Below, piece after piece: positions 32,981 through 41,773 of a DNA stretch of 43,001 nucleotides. The stretch covers positions 1 to 43,001 of the forward strand of contig NZ_JAAALN010000011.1 of the NCBI RefSeq assembly GCF_009906795.1, in the 5' to 3' direction. Every line of letters begins with the position of its first letter. Positions within the stretch are counted from its first letter, which is position 1. This DNA is from Kineococcus siccus. Lineage in GTDB: Bacteria; Actinomycetota; Actinomycetes; Actinomycetales; Kineococcaceae. The position numbers and the translations under genes were made by a program. Under the pieces are notes generated by a model. It was not told the origin of the DNA and did not search any database. It saw only the letters and a program-made list of their open reading frames with translations.

Positions 32981-33430
32981 TCAGAACGCCGCCGGGTCCG
33001 TGCCCGCGCGGACGCCCTGCCGCTGGGGGGCGGCCTGCTCGGCCGCCGCTGCGGCGGCCTGCGCCTGCTGGGCCTCGAGGGCCTGCGCGTACTGGACCTT
33101 CACCTGCTCCATGTCGAGGCCGCGCACCTGCTCGATCAGCTGCTCGAGCGCGGGCTCGGGCAGCGCGCCGGGCTGGCCGAACACGGGGATGCCGTCGCGG
33201 TAGGCCACGAGCGTCGGGATCGAGGTGATGCCGTAGCGCGCGGCGAGCGCCTGCTGGTCCTCGGTGTCGACCTTCGTGAACGTGATGTCCTCGTGCTTCT
33301 CCGAGGAGCGCTCGAAGACCGGACCGAACTGCTTGCACGGGCCGCACCACTCGGCCCAGAAGTCGATGAGGACGATCCCATCCTTCACCGTCTCGTCGTG
33401 CGTCTCCAAGGTCAGGGCACTGGTGCTCAT
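32981..33430 (-). CDS. Thioredoxin
   Basis: 149 residues. The thioredoxin fold carries the active site WCGPCK (WAEWCGPCKQFGPV, about 25-38) and the cis-proline segment ITSIPTLVAY. After the usual 105 residues there is a C-terminal tail of about 40 residues rich in alanine and glutamine (QAQAAAAAAEQAAPQ), unlike compact thioredoxin 1. Cytosolic disulfide reductase or stress thioredoxin. No thioredoxin reductase gene is nearby. It is convergent with the dehydrogenase gene. Confidence 0.92.
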   Translation of the reverse strand: MSTSALTLETHDETVKDGIVLIDFWAEWCGPCKQFGPVFERSSEKHEDITFTKVDTEDQQALAARYGITSIPTLVAYRDGIPVFGQPGALPEPALEQLIEQVRGLDMEQVKVQYAQALEAQQAQAAAAAAEQAAPQRQGVRAGTDPAAF

Positions 33431-33533
33431 GCGGGTGCCAACCACACCGGTGCCGCGAGCCTTCCCGCGGCCCGCGGCCGGGGCCCCGACCAGGCACAGT
33501 GGGGAGCATGACGCCGCGCCTGGGACCCCGCCG

Positions 33534-34253
33534 GTGAAGCGGCTCGTGCGGGTGCTCGTCACCCTCGTGGCGCTCGCCGTCATCCTCGTCGCGGCCGACC
33601 TCGGGGCGCGCTCGTACGTGCTGCGCCGGGTGGCCGCCGAGGTCCAGCAGGAGCAGCGCCTGCCGTCGACGCCGACGGTCACGGTGGCCGGCGGGTCCTT
33701 CCTGCTGCAGGCCGCGCGCGGGCGCTTCGAGGACGTGACCCTGACGGCGCCGGCCTACGCGGGCGAGGTCGAGCTGCGCGACGTGACCGTCCGCTTCCCG
33801 CACGCCGACGTGCCGCGGGCGGTGCTGCTCGGCCGGCCCGCGACCGTCCGGCTGCCCCCCGGGACGGTCCGCGCGAGCGTGCCGTACCCGTCGCTCGCCG
33901 AGCGCGCCTCCGTCGGGGGCGTCGACGTGAGCCTGGCCCGCGCGGGAGCGGACCTGCGGGCCACCACCCGCGTCCCGCTGCTCGGCGAGGTCGGCCTCGT
34001 GCTGTCCCCGCAGCTCGCCGGGGACGTCGTGCAGCTGACCCCCGAGTCCGCCTCGCTGCGCGGGCGGGAGATCGGCCTCGGCCAGCTGCGCCGCCTCGCC
34101 GACCTCGCGGGCGTCGACACCCCGCTGGACCGCATCGACGTGTCCCTCGACGGCGTCCCCGGCGAGGTCCGGCTGACCCGCCTGGAGGTCGCCGACGCGG
34201 GCGTCGTCGTGGACGGGACCGTGGCCGCCTCGCAGGTGCCGGTGGGCGGCTGA
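33534..34253 (+). CDS. DUF2993 (LmeA-like) phospholipid-binding protein
   Basis: 239 residues from a GTG. One N-terminal signal or anchor helix (LVRVLVTLVALAVILVAADL, about 4-23) is followed by the DUF2993 beta-rich domain (LPSTPTVTVAGGSFLLQAAR, then GRFEDVTLTA). In mycobacteria LmeA of this family binds phosphoinositides and helps lipoglycan elongation in the cell envelope, so an envelope role is likely. The start is uncertain: CACAGT (33495-33500) plus seven bases leads to an ATG at 33508 that opens a 9-codon frame whose stop overlaps this GTG. Confidence 0.8.
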   Translation: MKRLVRVLVTLVALAVILVAADLGARSYVLRRVAAEVQQEQRLPSTPTVTVAGGSFLLQAARGRFEDVTLTAPAYAGEVELRDVTVRFPHADVPRAVLLGRPATVRLPPGTVRASVPYPSLAERASVGGVDVSLARAGADLRATTRVPLLGEVGLVLSPQLAGDVVQLTPESASLRGREIGLGQLRRLADLAGVDTPLDRIDVSLDGVPGEVRLTRLEVADAGVVVDGTVAASQVPVGG

Positions 34254-34335
34254 CGCCCCGGTGAGGTGGCCGGCGGATCGGCCCGCTGGCAGGCTGCGGC
34301 CCCGCAGCCGCGCAGCCGAGTCGCAGGAGGAGCCC

Positions 34336-35415
34336 GTGGAGCACGACGAGCTGACCCGGCGGGTGCTGGGCGCGCTGCTGGCGCTGCAGCGCCAGTCCTG
34401 GGAGCAGGGCGTCACCAGCCACGCCCTGCTGGACCTCGGGGAGACCGCGCTCGCGCGCGTCGCCGCCCGCGGGGCGGTCGTCCTGCAGACCCCCGCCGGC
34501 CGGCTCGCGGACGTCTCCGACTCCGGGCTGGTCAACTCGGGAGCCGCCGCCGAGGTGGTCGCGTGGGCCGCTCGCGCCGCCGGGGACGGTGCCACGGACC
34601 TGCGGGGCGCGCACGAGCGGCAGCTGCGCTGGCTGCTGCACGACTGCCCGCGCGCCGACGACGGCACCCTGTTCCACCTCGAGGGGTCCCGGCAGGTCTG
34701 GACGGACACCGTCTACATGGTCGTGCCGGCCCTCGTCGGCGCGGGTCACGTGGCCGAGGCGCTGCGCCAGCTGGAGGGGCACCGGCGCCGGCTGTTCGAC
34801 GAGACCACCGGGCTGTACGCCGCCCGCTTCGACGAGGACGCCGGTGCGCGGTGCGACGCCCGGGCCTGGGGCACGGGCAACGGCTGGGTCGTCGCGGCGC
34901 TCGCCCGTGCGCTGCACCTGCTCGGCGGCTGCGGCGACGGCGGTGCGGTGGAGGAGGCGCAGCGACTGCGGGAGGAGTGGGCGCCGCACGCGCGCACGGT
35001 CGTCGACGCGTGCCTGCGCCACCGCCGCGCCGACGGCGTCTTCACCGACGTCGTCGACGACCCGGCCACGTTCTCCGAGGCGAACCTCGCGCAGATGCTC
35101 GCCTACGCGTGCCTCACCGGCGCGAGCGACGGCTGGCTGCCGCCGGGGTACGCCGCGACGGGCTCGGACCTCCTGGCCGCGGCGCGCGAGCGCGTCGACG
35201 CCGACGGCCTCGTGACGGGCGTCTGCGGGGCGCCGCACTTCGACCACCGGGGCGTCTCGGCCGAGGCGCAGGCGTTCTTCCTCCTGGCCACGGCCGCCGA
35301 GCGGCGGCACCGCACCTCAGCCGGCCCCCTCGCGACGGGACGGGGCCGGCTGACGCCACCGGTCGAGGGTCCGGAGCACCCGCACTACCCTCCGGACGGT
35401 GACCTACATCGCTGA
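34336..35415 (+). CDS. GH88/GH105-type unsaturated glycuronyl hydrolase
   Basis: 359 residues from a GTG with AGGAGG five bases upstream. An alpha/alpha-barrel protein with the family landmarks QRQSWEQGV, SRQVWTDTVYMVVPAL and RAWGTGNGWVVAAL, the WTD and GNGWV segments around the active site of YteR-like enzymes. Members hydrate and release unsaturated uronic acids from pectin (rhamnogalacturonan) or similar oligosaccharides after lyase cleavage. No signal peptide, so it acts on imported oligosaccharides. It overlaps the aldo-keto reductase start by 17 bases and probably forms an operon with it and the epimerase. Confidence 0.82.
   Translation: MEHDELTRRVLGALLALQRQSWEQGVTSHALLDLGETALARVAARGAVVLQTPAGRLADVSDSGLVNSGAAAEVVAWAARAAGDGATDLRGAHERQLRWLLHDCPRADDGTLFHLEGSRQVWTDTVYMVVPALVGAGHVAEALRQLEGHRRRLFDETTGLYAARFDEDAGARCDARAWGTGNGWVVAALARALHLLGGCGDGGAVEEAQRLREEWAPHARTVVDACLRHRRADGVFTDVVDDPATFSEANLAQMLAYACLTGASDGWLPPGYAATGSDLLAAARERVDADGLVTGVCGAPHFDHRGVSAEAQAFFLLATAAERRHRTSAGPLATGRGRLTPPVEGPEHPHYPPDGDLHR
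35386..35391 (+). promoter_or_regulatory. Candidate internal leaderless promoter of the aldo-keto reductase
   Basis: TACCCT, then seven bases, then the GTG at 35399. No ribosome site is present before that GTG, so an internal leaderless start inside the end of the glycosidase gene is plausible. Confidence 0.4.
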
Positions 35416-36448
35416 CGACGGACGGTACGACTCGATGCCCTACCGCCGCTGCGGGCGCAGCGGTCTGCAGCTGCCCGCGGTGTCCCTGGGCTTCTGGCAC
35501 AACTTCGGTGACGACAAGCCGTTCGAGACGCAGCGGGCCATCGTGCGCCGCGCCTTCGACCTCGGCATCACCCACCTCGACCTGGCCAACAACTACGGCC
35601 CGCCCTACGGCGCGGCGGAGACGAACTTCGGCCGCCTCGTCCGCGAGGACCTCAAGCCCTACCGCGACGAGCTCGTGATCTCCTCCAAGGCCGGCTGGGA
35701 CATGTGGCCGGGGCCCTACGGCGACCGCGGTTCCCGCAAGTACCTCACCGCGTCGCTGGACCAGTCACTGCAGCGCATGAGCCTCGACTACGTCGACATC
35801 TTCTACCACCACCGCCCGGACCCCGAGACCCCGCTCGAGGAGACGATGGGCGCGCTCGACGCGATCGTCCGCTCGGGCAAGGCGCTGCACGTCGGCATCT
35901 CCTCCTACGGCCCGGAGCGGACCCTGGCGGCCGCGAACATCCTCCGCGAGCTCGGCACCCCCCTGCTCATCCACCAGCCCTCCTACTCGATGTTCAACCG
36001 CTGGATCGAGGCGGGCCTGCTCGACGCGCTCGAGGCCGAGGGCGTCGGCTGCATCCCGTTCACGGCGCTCGCGCAGGGCCTGCTGACCGACCGCTACCTC
36101 GACGGCATCCCGGCCGACTCCCGTGCGGCGCAGGGCAAGTCGCTCGACCCGGGCATCCTCACCGACGAGAACCTCGCCCGGATCCGGGGGCTGAACGAGA
36201 TCGCCGTCGGCCGCGGCCAGACCCTCGCGCAGCTCGCCCTCTCGTGGGTGCTGCGCGACCCGCGCGTCACGACCACCCTCATCGGCGCCAGCAGCGTCAA
36301 GCAGGTCGAGGACAACGTCGCGGCCGTCTCGAACCTCGAGTTCAGCGACGAGGAGATCGCGAGGATCGACGAGTTCGCCGTCGACTCCGGCGTCGACCTG
36401 TGGGCCTCGGTCCGCGAGGCCGGCGACACCGCCGCGACCGGCGGCTGA
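35399..36448 (+). CDS. Aldo-keto reductase, YghZ/MgrA (glyceraldehyde-3-phosphate reductase) type
   Basis: 349 residues. Catalytic tetrad segments: aspartate and tyrosine in THLDLANNYGPPYGAAETNF, lysine in LVISSKAGWDMWPGPYG, histidine in DIFYHHRPD. GSRKYLTASLDQSLQRMSLDY and LIGASSVKQVEDN are NADPH-dependent AKR landmarks. GWDMWPGPYGDRGSRKY is characteristic of the E. coli YghZ group, which reduces L-glyceraldehyde 3-phosphate and methylglyoxal, but with these neighbours a sugar-derived aldehyde is equally possible. It is followed after one base by the epimerase gene. Confidence 0.88.
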   Translation: MTYIADDGRYDSMPYRRCGRSGLQLPAVSLGFWHNFGDDKPFETQRAIVRRAFDLGITHLDLANNYGPPYGAAETNFGRLVREDLKPYRDELVISSKAGWDMWPGPYGDRGSRKYLTASLDQSLQRMSLDYVDIFYHHRPDPETPLEETMGALDAIVRSGKALHVGISSYGPERTLAAANILRELGTPLLIHQPSYSMFNRWIEAGLLDALEAEGVGCIPFTALAQGLLTDRYLDGIPADSRAAQGKSLDPGILTDENLARIRGLNEIAVGRGQTLAQLALSWVLRDPRVTTTLIGASSVKQVEDNVAAVSNLEFSDEEIARIDEFAVDSGVDLWASVREAGDTAATGG

Positions 36449-36449
36449 C

Positions 36450-37424
36450 GTGCGCGTCGTCGTCGTCGGGGCCACGGGCCACGTCGGCAGCTACCTGGTG
36501 CCCCGCCTCGTCGCGGCGGGGCACCGGGTGGTCGCGGTCAGCCGGGGGACGCGCGAGCCCTACCACCCGCACCCCGCGTGGGCGCAGGTGGAACGCGTCG
36601 TCGCCGACCGCGACGCGGAGGACGCGGCCGGCACGTTCGGCGCCCGCATCGCCGACCTGGGCGCGGACGCCGTCGTCGACCTCGTGTGCTTCACGCCCGA
36701 CTCGGCGCAGCAGCTCGTCGACGCCCTGCGCGGGCGCACCGGCCTGCTGCTGCACTGCGGCACGATCTGGGTGCACGGCACGGCGATCGCCGCCCCGCTG
36801 ACCGAGGACGACCCCCGGGAACCCTTCGGCGAGTACGGGACGCAGAAGGCGGCGGTCGAGCGGCTGCTCCTCGACGAGGCGCGCCGCGGGGGACTGGCCT
36901 GCACCGTCCTGCACCCCGGCCACATCAGCGGCCCCGGCTGGCCCGTCATCACCCCGCTCGGGAACCTCGACCCCGACGTGTGGCACCGCCTCGCCACGGG
37001 GCAGGAACTGCTCGTGCCCGGCACGGGCGTCGAGCTGATGCACCACGTGCACGCCGACGACGTCGCGCAGGGTTTCCAGCGCGCGCTGGAGCACCGCTCG
37101 GCCGCGGCGGGCGAGAGCTTCCACGTCGTCTCCGACCGGGCCCTCACCGTGACGGGGTTCGCGCGCGGGGCCGCGGCCTGGTTCGGGCGCGAGGCCGTCC
37201 TGCGCCCCGTGCCGTGGGAGGAGTTCCGCGCGGCGGCGGGCGAGCACGCCGGCGCGAGCTGGGAGCACCTGTCCCGCAGCCACTCCGCGAGCACCGACAA
37301 GGCGCGGCGGCTGCTCGGCTACGCGCCCCGCTACACGACGCTGCAGGCGGCGGCGCAGGCCGTGCGCTCGCTCTCCGAGCGCGGCGAGGTGGACCTGGGC
37401 GGCGCGGAGGTGCCGCTGCTCTGA
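36450..37424 (+). CDS. NAD-dependent sugar epimerase/dehydratase family protein (SDR)
   Basis: 324 residues from a GTG one base after the reductase stop. Rossmann [10 protein letters not shown] (about 8-17). The active-site motif is [10 protein letters not shown], YxxxK with the tyrosine preceded by glutamate. The substrate side includes [20 protein letters not shown] and [12 protein letters not shown]. It probably alters a nucleotide sugar or free sugar within the same carbohydrate pathway as the glycosidase and reductase. The specific reaction is unknown. Confidence 0.85.
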   Translation: MRVVVVGATGHVGSYLVPRLVAAGHRVVAVSRGTREPYHPHPAWAQVERVVADRDAEDAAGTFGARIADLGADAVVDLVCFTPDSAQQLVDALRGRTGLLLHCGTIWVHGTAIAAPLTEDDPREPFGEYGTQKAAVERLLLDEARRGGLACTVLHPGHISGPGWPVITPLGNLDPDVWHRLATGQELLVPGTGVELMHHVHADDVAQGFQRALEHRSAAAGESFHVVSDRALTVTGFARGAAAWFGREAVLRPVPWEEFRAAAGEHAGASWEHLSRSHSASTDKARRLLGYAPRYTTLQAAAQAVRSLSERGEVDLGGAEVPLL

Positions 37425-37450
37425 CGCTCCCGGGTGCTACGGTCGCCCAC

Positions 37451-37529
37451 GACACGGGGTGCTCCGCGGACGCGGAGCTGAGATCACACCCGTCGAACCT
37501 GATTCAGGTCATGCTGACGAAGGGATGTC
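37451..37529 (+). promoter_or_regulatory. TPP riboswitch (THI element)
   Basis: Conserved parts are in order: ACACGGGGTGC at the 5' side, GCTGAGATCACACCCG in the middle, GAACCTGAT, and ATGCTGACGAAGGGATGT at the 3' side. GACA (37451-37454) pairs with TGTC (37526-37529) to close P1. The likely ribosome site AAGGGA lies inside the 3' strand of the aptamer, nine bases before the thiM ATG, so thiamine pyrophosphate should block translation directly. Confidence 0.95.
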
Positions 37530-37534
37530 ACGGC

Positions 37535-38362
37535 ATGGGAGCCGTCGAAGCACCAGCACGCCCGGGCGCGGACGAGGTCGCCGCCGTCGCCGACGCCGTG
37601 CGCCGGGAGGCGCCGCTCGTGCACTGCCTCACGAACTCGGTCGTCACGACCATCACGGCCAACGCCCTGCTCGCGGTCGGCGCCGCCCCGGCCATGGTCG
37701 ACAACGTCCACGAGTCGGCGGCGTTCGCGGCCGTCGCCTCGGCGGTGCTCGTCAACGTCGGCACCATCGACGAGAACCGGGCCCGCGCCATGCACCTGGC
37801 GTCGGCCGCCGCGGCGGCGGCGGGCCGGCCGTGGGTGCTGGACCCGGTCGCGGTCGGGGGGCTGGAGTTCCGCACCCGCGTGGCCCGCGAGCTGCTGGGT
37901 GCCCGCCCGGACGTGGTGCGCGGCAACGCCTCCGAGGTGATGGGCCTCGCGGGGGCCGGAGCGGGCGGCCGCGGAGTCGACTCGACGGCGGCGGTCGAGG
38001 CGGCGCTCGAGGCCGCGCGCGACCTGAGCCGCCGCACGGGGGGCGCGGTCGCGGTCTCCGGCGAGGTGGACGTCGTCGTGCACGGCGACCGGACGGTCCG
38101 CGTCACGGGCGGGCACCCGCTGCTGACGCGCACCACGGGCGCCGGCTGCGCCCTCGGCGCGCTCGTGGCCGCCTACGCCGCCGTCACCGACGACGTGCTG
38201 CTGGCCGCGGTCGCGGCGCACCTGCACGCGGGCCTGGCGGGGGAGCGCGCCGCCGCGGTGGCCGCGGGGCCGGGCAGCTTCGCCGTCGCGTGGATCGACG
38301 CCCTCGACGCGGTCGACGCCGACGCCCTCGCCGCGGCGGTCGCCGGCGGGCGGCTCGGCTGA
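37535..38362 (+). CDS. thiM: Hydroxyethylthiazole kinase
   Basis: 275 residues from the ATG directly after the riboswitch. [20 protein letters not shown] (about 28-47) is the substrate-binding signature, and [18 protein letters not shown] holds the catalytic cysteine in the anion hole. It phosphorylates 4-methyl-5-hydroxyethylthiazole for thiamine salvage. It overlaps thiE by one base. The cluster lacks thiC, thiG or thiS here, so it is a salvage and finishing operon. Confidence 0.95.
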   Translation: MGAVEAPARPGADEVAAVADAVRREAPLVHCLTNSVVTTITANALLAVGAAPAMVDNVHESAAFAAVASAVLVNVGTIDENRARAMHLASAAAAAAGRPWVLDPVAVGGLEFRTRVARELLGARPDVVRGNASEVMGLAGAGAGGRGVDSTAAVEAALEAARDLSRRTGGAVAVSGEVDVVVHGDRTVRVTGGHPLLTRTTGAGCALGALVAAYAAVTDDVLLAAVAAHLHAGLAGERAAAVAAGPGSFAVAWIDALDAVDADALAAAVAGGRLG

Positions 38363-38994
38363 TGCGCGCCCCGCTCGACCTCTCGCTCTACCTCGTCACC
38401 GACACCGCGCTCTGCGGGACGCGCGGCGTCGCGGACGTCGTCCGCGCCGGGGTGGCGGGCGGCGTCACGGCCGTCCAGGTCCGCGCCAAGGACGCCCCCG
38501 ACCGCGAGCTGCTCGCCCTCGTCCGCAGCGTGCAGGAGGTGCTGCGGGACACCGGTGTCGCGCTGCTCGTCGACGACGCCGTCGACGTCGCGCTCCTCGC
38601 GGGCGCGGACGGCGTCCACCTCGGGCAGTCCGACCTGCCCGCGGCGCAGGTGCGCGACCTCGTCGGCCCCGACCTGCTCCTCGGGCTGTCCGTCTCCAGC
38701 GTCGAGGAGGTCCGCGCCGCACCGCTGGACGCCCTGGACTACCTCGGCGTCGGCCCTGTCTGGGCCACCCCGACGAAGCCGCGCGCGGCGGCGCCGCTCG
38801 GCCCCGCGGGCGTGGCGGCCGTCGTGGCCGCCGCCGCGCTGCCGTGCGTGGCGATCGGCGGCCTGCACGCGGGCACCGTCGCGGCGCTGCGGGACACGGG
38901 CGTCGCGGGGTTCTGCGTGGTGTCGGAGATCTGCGCCGCGGCGGACCCGGCGGCCGCGGCCCGCGGGCTGCGCGCCGCGGGGGCGCTCGCGTGA
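38362..38994 (+). CDS. thiE: Thiamine-phosphate synthase
   Basis: 210 residues, normal for ThiE. TIM-barrel motifs: [11 protein letters not shown] (about 31-41), [11 protein letters not shown] (about 83-93), [13 protein letters not shown] (pyrophosphate-binding, about 124-136) and [12 protein letters not shown]. It joins hydroxymethylpyrimidine pyrophosphate and thiazole phosphate to thiamine phosphate. It overlaps thiM by one base and thiD by four and is under the TPP riboswitch. Confidence 0.95.
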   Translation: MRAPLDLSLYLVTDTALCGTRGVADVVRAGVAGGVTAVQVRAKDAPDRELLALVRSVQEVLRDTGVALLVDDAVDVALLAGADGVHLGQSDLPAAQVRDLVGPDLLLGLSVSSVEEVRAAPLDALDYLGVGPVWATPTKPRAAAPLGPAGVAAVVAAAALPCVAIGGLHAGTVAALRDTGVAGFCVVSEICAAADPAAAARGLRAAGALA

Positions 38995-39818
38995 GCACCG
39001 CGGCCCGCGTCGCGCTCAGCATCGCGGGCTCCGACCCGAGCGGCGGCGCGGGGATCCAGGCCGACCTGAAGACGTTCGCGGCGCTGGGCACCTACGGCAC
39101 GGCCGTCCTGACGGCGCTGACGGCGCAGTCCACGCGCGGGGTCGCGGGGGTCCAGGCCGTCGAGGCGGACTTCGTGCGCCACCAGCTCGACGTGCTGCTC
39201 GACGACGTCACCGTGCACGCCACCAAGGTCGGGATGCTGGCGAGCGCCGCGACGGCGCGGGCCGTCGCAGGTGTGCTGTCCTCGCGCACCGTCGGCCCGG
39301 TGGTCCTGGACCCCGTGATGGTCGCCACGAGCGGCGACCGCCTCCTCGACGACGACGCCGTCGCCGTCCTGCGCGACGACCTGCTGCCCGCGGCCGACCT
39401 CGTGACGCCCAACGTGCCCGAGGCGGCGGTGCTGCTGGGCGTGCCCGCCGCCCGCAGCGTGGACGACTGCGTCGCGCAGGCCGAGGAGCTGCTGCGGCGC
39501 AGCGGGACCGCGGTCCTGCTCAAGGGCGGTCACCTCGCGGGCGAGGACAGCGTCGACGTCCTCGCCCGGCCGGCCGGGACGCACCTCGTGCGCCGGGCCC
39601 GCGTCGCGACGTCGGCCACGCACGGCACGGGGTGCACGCTGTCCTCGGCGATCGCCGCCCTGCTCGCCCGCGACCCCGGCGCCGACCTCCTCGTCGTGGT
39701 CGACGCGGCCCGCGACTACCTGCAGACCGCGCTCACCGGCGGCGCCGGGCTCGGGATCGGCCACGGTTCCGGCCCGCTGGACCACTCCGGGCTCGCCGCC
39801 GCGCGGCCGCCGAGCTGA
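38991..39818 (+). CDS. thiD: Hydroxymethylpyrimidine (phosphate) kinase
   Basis: 275 residues from a GTG overlapping the thiE stop. [20 protein letters not shown] near the N-terminus is the HMP-binding signature, and [17 protein letters not shown] contains the catalytic cysteine of this ribokinase-like family. It phosphorylates HMP and HMP-P to the pyrophosphate used by ThiE, completing salvage of both thiamine halves. It ends 12 bases before the convergent antiporter gene. Confidence 0.95.
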   Translation: MSTAARVALSIAGSDPSGGAGIQADLKTFAALGTYGTAVLTALTAQSTRGVAGVQAVEADFVRHQLDVLLDDVTVHATKVGMLASAATARAVAGVLSSRTVGPVVLDPVMVATSGDRLLDDDAVAVLRDDLLPAADLVTPNVPEAAVLLGVPAARSVDDCVAQAEELLRRSGTAVLLKGGHLAGEDSVDVLARPAGTHLVRRARVATSATHGTGCTLSSAIAALLARDPGADLLVVVDAARDYLQTALTGGAGLGIGHGSGPLDHSGLAAARPPS

Positions 39819-39830
39819 ACCGGCGCCCGC

Positions 39831-41708
39831 TCAGCCGATCAGCTCGTCGACCCAGCACCAGCGCCACGCCTCGCCGGGCTCGGCGCTGACGATGACGGGG
39901 TGCGCGCTCGCGGTGTGGTGGCGGCGCGCGTGGCGCTGCGGCGAGGAGTCGCAGCAGGCCGTGTAGCCGCACGCGAGGCACGTGCGCAGGTGCACCCACT
40001 CGGTGCCCTCGCGCACGCAGTCCGGGCAGGCGTCGGGCACCGGGCCGGAGGCCGCGGCGGGCGCCGTCCGCAGGTGCCCGCAGGCGGCGTCACCGGCCGG
40101 GTGCGGGGCCAGGGCGCGGTCCTCGTCGAGGGCGTCGAGGTCCTCGACGCGGTCGAGCAGCGCCTCCTCGAAGTCGACGGCCCGCATCGCGGCCTGCAGC
40201 ACCTCGGGCTCGGCGGTCCCGGTGTCGCGGGCGCGCACGACGACGCGGCGCTCCGCGGCGAGCATCTCCTGCCGCAGGTCCGCGTAGAGCACCGACGGGG
40301 TCATCCGGTCCGAGAGCGGGCGGCCCAGGCGTTCCCACGCGGCGTGCGAGCGCGCGATCGAGCGCCCGCGCAGCATGGCCACGGTGTGCGGCGGCTCGGC
40401 GCCCGTCAGCACCTCGTCCAGCCGCTGCAGCCCGGCGGCCGACGCGGCGTCGCCCAGGGCCGCGGCCTGCAGCGCGTCCTCGGCCGGGTCCGGCGGCGGC
40501 AGGCCGACGCGGCGCACGACCCACGGCAGCGTGGAGCCCTGCAGCAGCAGCGTCCCGACCACGACGGCGAAGGCGGCGAGCAGCAGCACGTCGCGCTCCG
40601 GGACGTCCTCGGGCAGCAGCTGCGCGGCGGCCAGCGTCACGACGCCGCGCATGCCGGCCCACGAGACCAGGACCGTGACGCCCCGCGACCAGCCCAGGCG
40701 CCGCACCGACGCCACGGGCACGGCCCGCAGCAGCGCCGCGACGCCGCCGATGAACACGAAGCGGCTGAGGATCGTCGCGGCGAGCACCGCGGCGCAGACG
40801 CCCACGATCCGCGCGGCGCTGAGCTCGCTGCGCGCGGCGTCCGCGACCAGCCGCGGCAGCTGCAGGCCGATGAGCAGGAAGACCGCGTTCTCCAGGAGGA
40901 ACGCGATCGTCCGCCAGTTGGTGGCCTCCGCCAGGCGCGACGCGGCGGTCTGCACGGCGGGGGAGTAGTGCGCCATCGCCAGGCCCGTCACGACGACGGC
41001 GAGGACGCCCGAGACGTGCACGGCCTCGGCGGGCAGGAACGCGAGGTAGGGCGCGACGAAGGACAGCACGGTGTCCAGCACGGGGTTGCGCACGTGGCGG
41101 CGCACGGACACCAGCACCAGCGCGACGAGCGCGCCCACGAGGACGGCCCCCACGACCGCGAGCACGAACTCCCCGCCGACGGTCAGCGGTGACGGGGTCG
41201 CGGTGAGGGCGGCGACGGCCACGCTGAGGGAGATCAGCGCGGTCGCGTCGTTGACGAGGCTCTCCTCCTCCAGCAGCGTCGCGACGCGCCGCGGCAGGCC
41301 CAGGCGGCGTCCCAGCGCCGCGGCCGCGACCGCGTCGGGCGGGGCGACGACCGCGCCCAGCGCCATGCACGCCGCGAGGGCCACGCCCGGCAGGACGAGC
41401 GAGGTGGTCCAGCCCACCGCCACCGTCGTGAACACGACGAGGACCACCGACAGCAGCACGGTCGGCAGCTTGTTGCGGCGGAAGTCGAACAGCGACGTCC
41501 GCGCCGTCGTGGCGTACAGCAGCGGGGGCAGCAGGCCGTAGAGCACGAGGTCCGCCTCGAGGTCCACCGCGGGCACGGGCGGCGCGAACGACACCACGGC
41601 GCCGACCGCGACGAGCACGAGGGGCGTCGGCCAGCCGAAGCGGTCGCACGCGGCCGCGACGACGCAGACCGCGACGGTCAGGGCCACCAGGCCGAGGGCG
41701 ACCTCCAC
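39831..41708 (-). CDS. Na+/H+ antiporter (CPA1) with C-terminal UBP zinc finger
   Basis: 625 residues from a GTG that lies seven bases after a minus-strand TAGGGT (41721-41716), a leaderless layout. About 12 membrane helices (1-400) form the CPA1 exchanger, with the core GAVVAPPDAVAAAALG and EEESLVNDATALI segments. A cytosolic linker follows (about 410-555), then a zinc-finger UBP domain (about 560-620) with cysteine/histidine pairs in CGHL, CPDC, CLACGYTAC and ARRHHTASAH. It exports Na+ in exchange for H+ at the membrane. The UBP finger, known in eukaryotic deubiquitinases, is found fused or alone in actinobacteria with unknown role and may be regulatory. Confidence 0.9.
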   Translation of the reverse strand: MEVALGLVALTVAVCVVAAACDRFGWPTPLVLVAVGAVVSFAPPVPAVDLEADLVLYGLLPPLLYATTARTSLFDFRRNKLPTVLLSVVLVVFTTVAVGWTTSLVLPGVALAACMALGAVVAPPDAVAAAALGRRLGLPRRVATLLEEESLVNDATALISLSVAVAALTATPSPLTVGGEFVLAVVGAVLVGALVALVLVSVRRHVRNPVLDTVLSFVAPYLAFLPAEAVHVSGVLAVVVTGLAMAHYSPAVQTAASRLAEATNWRTIAFLLENAVFLLIGLQLPRLVADAARSELSAARIVGVCAAVLAATILSRFVFIGGVAALLRAVPVASVRRLGWSRGVTVLVSWAGMRGVVTLAAAQLLPEDVPERDVLLLAAFAVVVGTLLLQGSTLPWVVRRVGLPPPDPAEDALQAAALGDAASAAGLQRLDEVLTGAEPPHTVAMLRGRSIARSHAAWERLGRPLSDRMTPSVLYADLRQEMLAAERRVVVRARDTGTAEPEVLQAAMRAVDFEEALLDRVEDLDALDEDRALAPHPAGDAACGHLRTAPAAASGPVPDACPDCVREGTEWVHLRTCLACGYTACCDSSPQRHARRHHTASAHPVIVSAEPGEAWRWCWVDELIG

Positions 41709-41773
41709 GCAGGTCACCCTAGGCGTCCCCGCGGCGGCCCCGCGCACGCCGCCGGGCGCACCCCCCGCACGGC

